The notes under the pieces are model-generated. The model had not been told where the DNA came from and ran no database searches. It saw only the letters and a list, made by a program, of their open reading frames with translations. Below, piece after piece: positions 55,810-64,000 of a stretch of 64,000 nucleotides of DNA. Each line of letters opens with the position of its first letter. Within the stretch, counting starts at the first letter, position 1. The stretch covers positions 20,085,114-20,149,113 of the forward strand of contig OY998179.1 in assembly GCA_963921935.1 (NCBI GenBank), given 5' to 3'. The position numbers and the translations under genes are program-made. Source of the DNA: Galeruca laticollis (lineage: Eukaryota; Arthropoda; Insecta; Coleoptera; Chrysomelidae).

Positions 55810-55977
55810 CTATATATCAGAATCAGACGATTCTTTTGAGCTTCCATTATTAACATTGATTATAAATGGTTCAATCATGTGTTCACGTATATGATCCATT
55901 TCCCACATATTTAGTTCTTCTTGTATCACGTGGTCAACACATTTCTTCCAGTTTTCTTTGGTTACTGAAACGTTCAC
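55810..55977 (-). pseudogene. C-terminal tail of a DDE transposase-like protein
   Basis: The minus-strand frame reads VSVTKENWKKCVDHVIQEE, then MWEMDHIREHMIEPFIINV, and an SSKESSDSDI tail before TAG at 55810. A K-x-W-x-x-C-x-x-H-V block followed by an acidic serine tail is the usual end of an insect DDE-endonuclease (Tc-like) protein family. It is too short for catalytic residues. Upstream coding is not recognised, so this is at best a relic. Confidence 0.45.
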
Positions 55978-57250
55978 TTAGCAGTTAACATTTCTAATAG
56001 AGTTTTAAATAAATAATTCAGCGATGCATGTTAAATGTATTGGTGGAATAGACCACACGTCCTTCCTTGCCATTGTTTTAAACAACTATTTAAATGTTGG
56101 TGGAATAAACTGTATAGATATCTCACAGAAAAAAATCCTGAATAGAAATTCGGAATGCGGCACTATACGAGAGATTGTAATAGAGAATGGTAGTCGCAGA
56201 AATCCTGATAAAAGTTTTAAATATTCTGTATGGTTATTAAAAAAACTTGTTCTAAGAACAAATTCGCAGGGATTACTGGTAGGTTTTATTTTTTTTGTGT
56301 AATATTTTCGTAAATTGATAAAGGTTTTTGTCCAGGACAAATCATTAAATTAGATTGTATATCTGTAAAAAAATGATAAGTACAGTTTCATATATGTCAC
56401 TGGACAGATATCTAATTATCGTGTTAATTAAAAAAAGGTCTATCTGTAACACACTTGGTGTTCTTGTAGCGATACCGCCTGGAATAATTTAACTATTCCG
56501 GTAAATTTAACTAAAATCACCCGACGGAAGAACTAAGGTGAAGATTTGTCGGCAATTTGCATTGACTCACAAGAAATGGTGTTTCCATAAGAGCCAATTC
56601 ATGATCTAGATACTCAACTATGTATTATACTGAGAATTATTTAACCTAGGAAGATTTTATGGAGAATCGACTTCGACTTGCTACTCCAAGATAAGTAAAA
56701 TTATATTGTATGGCTTCACCATTCATATTTGTACAGCTTGTCTTAGTTTTTATTTATACTTTCTTTTTCTTCTCACATACACACTTTTACTAACCCATTA
56801 TTGTCAAACTATGTAACACGTTTAAATATTTTTTCATTCATTATATTCATACATATTAGTAGTTTGTTGTTTTATTTATTATACAGAAAGACCTGTGAAA
56901 TAGCCTTCAGTACATTTTTTTTTGCATAAGTATTGTCTAAAAACTAGCAGAGCACAGCAGGTAAGAGTTGACTGATTAAGGAGGTTGATTTCTTTCTAAT
57001 TTTGTTTAGGAACAAAGTTAGTGGCGCCCTTACTATTGATGTAACTTTACTGTTTTTTAGTTTTTCTCTCTCTCTCTTTCTCTTTCTTTTTCACATTTTT
57101 TTTTTAATTAAACTTCCTTCAGATAACAGAGCCCTGAGAACTGGCTCCGTTATCTCCAATCTCTTTGTCAGTTTGGAAAGAACCTACTCTCTTTTAATAC
57201 TTTCAATTATTTAAATAATTTTTACCCTGAGAGTAAGAGGTTTTTGTTTC
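55978..57250. other. Non-coding, right part probably a 5' LTR
   Basis: No gene seen (the ORF at 56024-56302 lacks any motif). The part just before 57251 ends TTTCA and abuts a primer-binding site, so the 5' LTR of the next element must end here. Its left border cannot be set because the 3' LTR is not in the window. Confidence 0.4.
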
Positions 57251-57252
57251 AT

Positions 57253-57267
57253 TGGCGCTCCAACGTG
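57253..57267 (+). promoter_or_regulatory. Primer-binding site of the Ty3/Gypsy element
   Basis: TGGCGCTCCAACGTG, close to the TGGCGCCCAACGTG type of binding site common in Gypsy elements. It lies about 430 bases before Gag. Confidence 0.65.
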
Positions 57268-57693
57268 TATTAACTCTTACGTGTTGTTATCTGCTATTTC
57301 TTTTTGGTAAAAAAAATTTAATACTTGAAAATTTTTTTTTCCTGCTATTAGGGGGGAAATATCTTTGATATAATGTTCACTGTTTAACTTTTAATTATAT
57401 TTTATGCTTTCTGCTTTTATAAAACAGGTCCTGTGTAATAAATATATACATCTTTTTCGTTGTTTGAAATATTATATGATATATGTTATATTATATTTAT
57501 AACTGGTGTGAAGCTTAACGATTCATATATTACCCAGTTTTTATATCAATTCATTTGTTACCTTTCAGTGACCTTCAAATTGTAAATTAATGTTGTTGAG
57601 TATTTGTTTCAAATTTTTTTTTCTATCATTAGAGTATAAAATTTTAACTTAACTTTAATTACCAAGAAAACTGTATTGAATTTAATTACAAAA

Positions 57694-60600
57694 ATGTCTT
57701 TGCCTTATAAATTGAAGGTCGAATATTTATTATCTCATGAGCTGGAACACGAATTGGCATATAGAAATGTTGAAGTATTACCGACAGTAGCGGAGCGTAG
57801 AAAATTGTTGAGGGGTATTTTAGCTCAAGAAGCATCCGGTCGCAGTTCTATTTTATATGAGAATAGTCAATTGAATTTTGATAGTGAAATAAACGGTATA
57901 GAGTTAACTTTATCTGATTTGAGCAGAAAAATTTCAGAATTTGTAGGATCAGATAGGGACAATGAATATCTCAGATTAACATGTAGATTAGCTCATGCAA
58001 ATAATCGGGTGTCTCGTTTGTCATGTAATAATGATGAGGAAGAATTAAAGAAAAAACAGTTTGCTACTCAGATTTTGTTGTTAGAGGGTGAACTTGATGG
58101 TAGATTACCGGGAACTATTCAGGCTCAATCAACTCCTGTGGGTCAGAACCAAAGCTTTACTTTCTCTAAGCCAGTACCTATATATAAATGGGGAATACAT
58201 TTCTCAGGAATTGCACAAAATGAATCTTTGGCAGGATTTTTAGAACGTGTAGAGTGTTTAAAGATTTCTCGAGGGGTAACAGATAACGAATTATTTTCTA
58301 GCGCTGCAGATCTCTTCACTGATCAGGCATTTTATTGGTATTTAAATAATAGAAGTCAATTTCAAAATTGGTCAGAGTTAGTTTCTAAATTAAAGTCAGA
58401 TTTTCTCCCATATAATTATCAGGAAGATTTATTGGATGAAATTAAAAATAGAAAACAAAATATTAATGAAAAAGTTACCTTATATATAAATTCTATGTGT
58501 AGTCTATTTAATCGATTAGAAATAAAACAGGATGAATCATCAAAAATTAGAATCATTAAGAGAAATTTGCTTTCTAACTATGTTCAACCGCTAGCTTTAT
58601 TAGATATTACCAGTATCGAAGAGTTAACCGATAAATGTAAAAAGTTGGAGGAATCTTTTACCTACTCACAGAATTCTCAGAATTCAAGTATTAGTTCGAG
58701 CAAACCTAAAATATATCTAGAACCACAGTTAAATAATACTTTTACCTCATCTTATCGGTCTAGGAATCATAATAATTCAAGGCATCTATCTACAGTGTCT
58801 ACAGTAAGTTCACATAAAGTTTGCTGGAATTGTGGTGAACAGAATCATTTTTATCCGCAATGTAAATACGCTTTAAAAGTATTCTGTTATGGATGTGGAA
58901 ATCCTGGATTTATAAAATCTAAATGTCCAAATTGTTCAAAAAACGAACCAAGCGGTCAGGTCAATGCTTTGGTGACACCTACCGCTCCTCAAAATCCTTC
59001 AGGATCCACACATCCAAAGCAAAAAAATTCAAAAAAAACAATCAAAGTCAAGAACAGTTTCCGAAATAACGCCTTCAACCATCAACCAATAAGTGAAATT
59101 TATTCCTTACCTAATCTATCTAAAAATTCAAATAAAACTAACTTATCTTATTTCAATAAAAATGATTGGTTAGCTTGGTTAAATATAGTAAGATCGTTTT
59201 ACAAACCAAGCAAAGTAAATAAATTTCAGAATTCTATAAATACTCAATTATCTAGTAATTACTTTTTAGACTTGTTATATCGAAAAGGTAATGATAACAG
59301 GCCTTATGTGGATATTATTATTTTTGGGAAGACATTCTCTTGTTTGATTGATACAGGAAGTAATCTGAGTGTTTTGGGTTCTCTAGGTCTTGAGTTTCTT
59401 AAGAATTTATCTATACCTATTTCTATTACCGAACAGTTTCAAGTTTCGACTGCTGATGGTACATACCATGATGTTGGTGGTTTTGTAGAAACTTATGTCA
59501 CAGTGGATAAATTATCTCGGATTTTAAAATTATATCTTTTACCTTCAGTTACTCAAACAGTTATCTTAGGAATGGATTTTTTAAAGACATTCAATATTAA
59601 AATAGATTTTTCTAAATTTACTATGAATTTAAATGCCTTATCTTTAAATGTCATCAATACTGTTAAGGACGTCACAACTTTAACAAATGATGAAAAAATT
59701 AAACTTGATGTTGTTATCGAAAAATTTAAAAGCATTAGCCCCAAGGATAAAATTGGTAGGACACATATCTTAGAGCATTTTATCGACACAGGAAATTCTC
59801 CTCCATTTAAAATAAAACAGTATCCATTGCCTCAAGCTATGGAAGTTCATGTGAATAATGAGATAGATACATTATTAAAATTAGGGGTTATTGAACCAAG
59901 TACATCTCCTTATTGTTCTCCTATCTGTTTAACTCAGAAACCTGATGGTAGTATAAGGTTACTTCTTGATGCTAGATTTTTAAACAAGCAAACTAAAGCA
60001 GATTCGTATATGATTCCAAATATCGAGGTAATTCTTAGTCAACTAAGGGATACGCGATATATTTCTAGTATCGATTTAAAACATGCTTTCTATCAAATAC
60101 CTTTAGAAAAGTCGTCTCGTCCAAAAACAGCTTTCGCAATACGTTCTAGAGGTCTATTTCAATTTACAAGTACACCATTTGGTTTAATCTCAAGTCCAGC
60201 TACCATGTCACGATTAATGGATATGGTAATAGGTCCATCTTTAGAACCATATTGTTTTTATTATCTTGATGATATAATTGTTTGTACATCTCAGTTTGAT
60301 AAACATGTTGAAATTTTGTCTAAAGTTTATGAGAAATTAAAAGAGGCTAATTTAACGGTAAATATTGATAAATGTCATTTTTGTCGTCCTTCTCTTCGCT
60401 ATTTAGGTTATACCTTGGATGAAAACGGGTTAAGTATTGACGGTGAAAAAACTAAAGCTATTACTAACTATCCTGTACCGAGGACAACTACAGAGGTGCG
60501 TAGATTTTTAGGTGTTGTTTCATATTATCGTCGTTTTTTAAATAATTTTTCTACTTTATCTGCTCCCATTTCTGATCTTTTATCTAATAGAAAAAAAAAT

Positions 60601-60810
60601 CAACCAATAAGTTGGACACCGGAAGCTCAAAAAGCTTTCGATGATATAAAAACTGTCTTAACTACCGCTCCTGTACTTTGTAGTCCTGATTTTGACAAAT
60701 CATTTTATCTAATGTGTGATGCAAGTGATGTAGGTATTGGAAGTGTGCTTTTTCAGTTAGAAGATGGGTTGGAACATCCAGTAGCTTATTATAGTAAAAA
60801 AATTGAATAA
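57694..60810 (+). CDS. Gag-protease-reverse transcriptase-RNase H (first part) of Ty3/Gypsy element
   Basis: The start is the ATG at 57694 (MSLPYKLKVEYLLSHELEHE); the frame is open for 1,038 codons. Gag: capsid-like region about residues 150-330, then zinc knuckles at 377-390 (CWNCGEQNHFYPQC) and 398-411 (CYGCGNPGFIKSKC, His replaced by Phe), plus CPNC. Protease active site LIDTGS with Asp 553, and VILGMDF. RT: LLLDARFLNKQTKADSY, then FTSTPFGLISSPATMSRL, and catalytic YLDD at about 857-860. RNase H begins with LMCDASDVGIGSV. Gag and Pol share one frame with no stop or slippage site between them. The frame ends prematurely in RNase H, at 60808, because of an extra base in an A-run (60796-60802). 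Confidence 0.92.
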   Translation: MSLPYKLKVEYLLSHELEHELAYRNVEVLPTVAERRKLLRGILAQEASGRSSILYENSQLNFDSEINGIELTLSDLSRKISEFVGSDRDNEYLRLTCRLAHANNRVSRLSCNNDEEELKKKQFATQILLLEGELDGRLPGTIQAQSTPVGQNQSFTFSKPVPIYKWGIHFSGIAQNESLAGFLERVECLKISRGVTDNELFSSAADLFTDQAFYWYLNNRSQFQNWSELVSKLKSDFLPYNYQEDLLDEIKNRKQNINEKVTLYINSMCSLFNRLEIKQDESSKIRIIKRNLLSNYVQPLALLDITSIEELTDKCKKLEESFTYSQNSQNSSISSSKPKIYLEPQLNNTFTSSYRSRNHNNSRHLSTVSTVSSHKVCWNCGEQNHFYPQCKYALKVFCYGCGNPGFIKSKCPNCSKNEPSGQVNALVTPTAPQNPSGSTHPKQKNSKKTIKVKNSFRNNAFNHQPISEIYSLPNLSKNSNKTNLSYFNKNDWLAWLNIVRSFYKPSKVNKFQNSINTQLSSNYFLDLLYRKGNDNRPYVDIIIFGKTFSCLIDTGSNLSVLGSLGLEFLKNLSIPISITEQFQVSTADGTYHDVGGFVETYVTVDKLSRILKLYLLPSVTQTVILGMDFLKTFNIKIDFSKFTMNLNALSLNVINTVKDVTTLTNDEKIKLDVVIEKFKSISPKDKIGRTHILEHFIDTGNSPPFKIKQYPLPQAMEVHVNNEIDTLLKLGVIEPSTSPYCSPICLTQKPDGSIRLLLDARFLNKQTKADSYMIPNIEVILSQLRDTRYISSIDLKHAFYQIPLEKSSRPKTAFAIRSRGLFQFTSTPFGLISSPATMSRLMDMVIGPSLEPYCFYYLDDIIVCTSQFDKHVEILSKVYEKLKEANLTVNIDKCHFCRPSLRYLGYTLDENGLSIDGEKTKAITNYPVPRTTTEVRRFLGVVSYYRRFLNNFSTLSAPISDLLSNRKKNQPISWTPEAQKAFDDIKTVLTTAPVLCSPDFDKSFYLMCDASDVGIGSVLFQLEDGLEHPVAYYSKKIE

Positions 60811-62404
60811 ATGTCAAAAGAAATACACAACTACTGAAAAAGAAGCCCTTGCAGTCCTATTATCTATTGATCATTTTCGTTATTATCTTCTGGGACGACA
60901 TTTTACTGTCATCACCGATCACTCTTCTCTTGTTTGGTTAAATAACATGAAGAAACCATCACCACGATTAGCTAGGTGGATTCTACAACTTTCACAATAC
61001 AATTTTTCGATAGTCCATCGTAGAGCAACGGGTACCGTACCTGCAGATTTTCTATCAAGGGTGCCGGAAATAAATGTATTAGATTTATCTTTACTAAAAC
61101 CTGATAATTGGTATAAAATTATGATAAATAAGGTTCAATCCGATCCGGATAGTTATCCTAGTTTCAAGGTGGAAAATAATATCCTATATAAGCATGTCTT
61201 TAACAAGTATGCCAATATTTGCAATTTAACTGACTGGAAAATTGTAGTTCCAACGGAAAACAGACTTGAATTGTTATCGAAATTTCATGATGATCCTACT
61301 GCAGCTCATTTCGGTGTTTTCAAAACATTAGAGAGAATCTCAGAGTTATATTATTGGCCCAGAATGAGACAGAGTGTACAAAAATATGTGAGGCGCTGTA
61401 AAGTTTGTGCTGCCTGTAAGCCCACAAATTTGCCACAAGCTGGTCTCATGGGTAAATATCGTAACATAGGGTTTCCTTTCCAGTTAATTTCCTGTGATTT
61501 AATAGGCCCATATCCTAGATCTCGCCAGGGAAATACGTGTGCATTGGTCATTGTTGATTTCTTCTCTAAATTTGTTTTAATTCAACCTTTAAAACAAGCT
61601 ACCTCTTCTGCGATTGTGAAATTTATTGAAAATAATGTTTTTCTAATTTTTGGAGTTCCTCAAATAGTAGCTGTAGACAATGGTAAACAGTTCACAAGTC
61701 AGTTGTTTAAAAATTTGATGTCTAAGTACAATGTCCAAAGTATTTGGTACACTGCAAATTACACTCCTCAAGCCAATCATACCGAGCGTGTGAATAAATC
61801 TATTGTTACTGCAATACGTTCATATTGTTTTTCTGATCATAGAACTTGGGATGTAGAATTACAGAAAATAGCTCAGGCAATTCGTTTGTCTAAACATGAA
61901 GTCACAGAATTTCCACCATCTTTTCTTGTGTTTGCTAGAAACGTACCTGTATCAGGGTCATTCTTCGGGAATATTGCAGAAAATGCAAATAATCAGCCTG
62001 CAATTGCTGATAAAATACACCGTTTACAGGATACTCAAGAAATGCCAAAAATTTTCGAAGATGTTAGAAAAAAATTACACAAGGCTTACATAAAATCGAG
62101 TAACCGTTATAATCTTCGTAAGCGCGATATTAAATTTCATGTAGGTGATCATGTTTGGAAAAAGAATTATCAGAAATCTGATAAAGCTCAATTTATTTCT
62201 GCAAAATTTATGCCTAAATATATACATTGTACTGTTAACCGTGTTATATCTCCCTTGATTTATGAACTTAAAGATAGTAATGGCAAAAATATAGGACGAT
62301 GGCATATTAAAGATCTAAAAGAATATAACTTATCTACTGATGAATCAAGTGACTCTACCGATGATGAAAATAATCCTGACTCAGTATCTTCGGATAGTGA
62401 ATGA
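60803..62404 (+). CDS. RNase H (second part), integrase and C-terminus of Ty3/Gypsy element
   Basis: Continues Pol in the +1 frame after the A-run. RNase H: TTTEKEALAVLLSIDHFRYY, TVITDHSSLVWL. The integrase zinc domain runs HDDPTAAHFG...CKVCAACKP. The catalytic triad is Asp in SCDLIGPYP (61496), Asp in VAVDNGKQF (61676) and Glu in HTERVNKSI (61784), with exactly 35 residues between the last two. The chromodomain-free C-terminus carries KFHVGDHVWKKN and ends in a serine/aspartate-rich tail before TGA at 62402. No further lesion seen. The ORF starts in mid-domain, so it is not a separate gene. Confidence 0.9.
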   Translation: MNKCQKKYTTTEKEALAVLLSIDHFRYYLLGRHFTVITDHSSLVWLNNMKKPSPRLARWILQLSQYNFSIVHRRATGTVPADFLSRVPEINVLDLSLLKPDNWYKIMINKVQSDPDSYPSFKVENNILYKHVFNKYANICNLTDWKIVVPTENRLELLSKFHDDPTAAHFGVFKTLERISELYYWPRMRQSVQKYVRRCKVCAACKPTNLPQAGLMGKYRNIGFPFQLISCDLIGPYPRSRQGNTCALVIVDFFSKFVLIQPLKQATSSAIVKFIENNVFLIFGVPQIVAVDNGKQFTSQLFKNLMSKYNVQSIWYTANYTPQANHTERVNKSIVTAIRSYCFSDHRTWDVELQKIAQAIRLSKHEVTEFPPSFLVFARNVPVSGSFFGNIAENANNQPAIADKIHRLQDTQEMPKIFEDVRKKLHKAYIKSSNRYNLRKRDIKFHVGDHVWKKNYQKSDKAQFISAKFMPKYIHCTVNRVISPLIYELKDSNGKNIGRWHIKDLKEYNLSTDESSDSTDDENNPDSVSSDSE

Positions 62405-62680
62405 ACATTTGTTAGATGAACACATTTTTACCTTATCTGCAAAAGTAATTTTACTGTAGATTTTTCTGTGTTGTGCAGAGAGTTAAAAATAATCTCTTGG
62501 CTAAATTAATTTGTTGGTAACCTAGGTTTATCTTGTACATTATATTTTTGAAATTAGAAAGTATTAAGAAATTAATATTATTTTTGTTTACTGAATTAGA
62601 AGTATGTGATGTTGGAACGGTAATTAGTATCACTAAGATTTGAATGTTCCATATTATATTTCTAATTTGTAGACTTATCT

Positions 62681-62714
62681 TTTCAGTTGAAATGTGTAGT
62701 TACACATACTGAAA
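62681..62714 (+). other. Bulged hairpin 1 in the retrotransposon 3' region
   Basis: Outer stem TTTCAGT/ACTGAAA, a TGAA bulge on the 5' side, inner stem ATGTGTA/TACACAT, two-base loop GT. All pairs are Watson-Crick. Confidence 0.75.
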
Positions 62715-62732
62715 AATATTATCTTATCTTAT

Positions 62733-62768
62733 TTTCAGTTGAATTGTGTCAAATGACACAAACTGAAA
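62733..62768 (+). other. Bulged hairpin 2 in the retrotransposon 3' region
   Basis: Same outer stem TTTCAGT/ACTGAAA and same TGAA bulge as hairpin 1, but inner stem TTGTGTCA/TGACACAA and loop AA. A third, simpler hairpin with TGTGTGT/ACACACA-type arms lies at about 62790-62817. The intervals and following 100 bases are rich in TTATCTT. Confidence 0.75.
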
Positions 62769-63297
62769 TAATTTATCTTACCTAGGGTTTTTGTGTGTTA
62801 GAGAGAATGACACACAGAGATTTATCTTTATCTTATTTTATCTCGTGTCGAAAATTTATCTTTACCTTATCTTATCTTGTGTCGCAGCAGACATAAATCG
62901 TGCGTCTTCTGTACATTTAAATATTGTCCCACCAGACATCTATTGTATAGTATTCTAGCTTGCTATAATAGTTATAGCAAATTTGACTCTTACCTCTTTT
63001 GGCACAGCAACACAGAAATGATCTATCTATGTTACTTAATAGTTGGTTTAATTTTATCTTAAAATTTGTATCTTTATCTTTTCTAGTTAGATTCCAAATA
63101 AATCCAGTTCATTGTAAGGAATTTAATTTTCAGTGTTCGTAGCTTAAACGCTTATCTCTATCTAACAAATAGTTATTTTCACTATTCAAAAATATCTATA
63201 ATTATCTTGATATATCTTACCGTAGAAATTAAAATTTCTATCTGTCAAGAAAACATATTTTCTTTATCTTATAGTAAGGGAATTTGAGAGGATAGAA

Positions 63298-63722
63298 CAA
63301 ATAAGTTTGGAGTTTATTGCCTCACCATTAGATAATGACATGTTGTTAAATATGTTAGTGCTGGAATAATCGTCCATTCCTTTGTGACAGTATTTGTATT
63401 TCCTCTAATTTACTTTCTCTCTGTTTGCTATTTAGGATTCTTATGAATTCTTATTATTATCTACATAGAAACATCAAAATATCTTTTTGATATTTCTTTG
63501 CCTGACTATGACTCATATACACTAGATTATAATATTAATCTAGGCATTAAAAACACAATATCTTTACTTTAATGATTCACAATATCGAAAAGTAGATACG
63601 AATAAGTTTGGAGTTGGTTACCTCACCATTAGATAATGACTTGTTGTTGTTAAATATGTTAGTGCAGGAATCATCGTCCATTCCCTTGTGACAGTATTTG
63701 TATTTTCTTTAAAGTTTACTTC
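63298..63722 (+). repeat. Direct repeat, two copies 301 bp apart
   Basis: Copies at about 63298-63414 and 63598-63722 share ATAAGTTTGGAGTT, CCTCACCATTAGATAATGAC, CGTCCATTCC and GTGACAGTATTTGTATTT. They could be tandem duplication in the 3' untranslated region or the beginning of a repeated LTR structure. Confidence 0.75.
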
Positions 63723-64000
63723 TTCCCTCTTGTGAATATTGCGAAGTGTTTTTGATGTTCCTTTACCTGATTGTGACGTCTATATTCTCAATGAGAATAG
63801 TAAGTTTTTTTTATTTTTTTTCTTTTCTTTCCTTTCATTAGTTATAGGATACGACAATTAGTTATGAGTTTTATCGACCTATTTATCTGAGCCATATTAT
63901 GTTATTCTTTTCTCTTCCTATTATCATTTTATTTTAACTTTTATTTTTGATTTAAAGAATTTATCTGGGGTAGTATTCTTGTGAGTTTATTCTCACCAGT
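63723..64000. other. Non-coding end of window
   Basis: AT-rich with a poly-T run near 63803-63833; the 3' LTR of the preceding element was not recognised before the window ends. Confidence 0.35.

Larger units (their letters stand above)
57253..64000 (+). mobile_element. Nearly intact Ty3/Gypsy retrotransposon, open at right
   Basis: Primer-binding site, leader, Gag-Pol with all expected domains in order and a long structured 3' region. Only one frameshift was found. No envelope gene and no visible 3' LTR, so the element probably extends past the window. Confidence 0.8.

Noticed and set aside
56024..56340. Overlapping ORFs on both strands (92 and 84 codons)
   Set aside because: No motif in either, and mutual antisense opening is expected in AT-rich DNA.
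60796..60810. Programmed frameshift in Gypsy Pol
   Set aside because: Location inside RNase H and absence of any gag-pol border make regulated slippage implausible; an indel or read error explains it.

Overview
The window looks like AT-rich insect nuclear DNA that has been almost entirely built by transposable elements. The evidence is the mix of element families: piggyBac, Mutator-like with a YqaJ nuclease, Penelope, several non-LTR clades, Ty3/Gypsy, and an errantivirus-type envelope. There are also spliceosomal introns and long non-coding stretches. I cannot name the species; a beetle or another TE-rich insect is a guess. I found no rRNA, tRNA, CRISPR, operon or prokaryotic feature. The only candidate for a spliced cellular-type gene is a THAP-domain gene near 7.7-9.3 kb.

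Layout. 1.1-3.6 kb: a piggyBac-like element with an amber codon in its transposase, flanked by ATAA instead of TTAA and inserted in a dispersed repeat (family A). 4.1-5.3 kb: a 5'-truncated LINE (minus). 5.55-12.2 kb: a decayed Mutator-like transposase whose reading continues 4.2 kb further on into a lambda-exonuclease/YqaJ-type nuclease. The intervening segment holds the THAP gene, two MITEs, a TTAA-flanked short piggyBac-type element and a satellite of about 405 bp units. 13.6-16.5 kb: a second family A copy split by a 2.4 kb element that itself carries an inverted family A copy and a head-to-head pair of Penelope GIY-YIG fragments. 16.5-18.5 kb: two consecutive 5'-truncated R2/R4-type LINE ends separated by (AAT)n. 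22.8-24.6 kb: a foldback element with 255 bp arms enclosing seven stem-loops that share a loop but have changing, still pairing, stems. 24.8-30.5 kb: three minus-strand LINE pieces.

30.46-37.99 kb: a TTAA-flanked 7.5 kb piggyBac element with a decayed minus-strand transposase, carrying a nested TIR element that itself contains a 2 kb insertion. 38.1-51.1 kb: a Ty3/Gypsy-like 5' half (LTR, primer-binding site, SAP-domain Gag, protease, RT) broken by a LINE insertion with a 12 bp target duplication. It is joined directly to an errantivirus-type envelope region, which is in turn interrupted by a 2.3 kb element with arms of about 300 bp and a cysteine-rich CXC-like gene. 51-57 kb: mostly non-coding debris. 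57.2 kb to the end: a nearly intact Ty3/Gypsy element with a single frameshift in RNase H. Its 3' region carries two hairpins of one architecture and a 301 bp-spaced direct repeat; the 3' LTR is probably outside the window.

Almost every coding region is broken, so the window records successive insertions rather than a working pathway. The youngest-looking element is the 57-62 kb retrotransposon.
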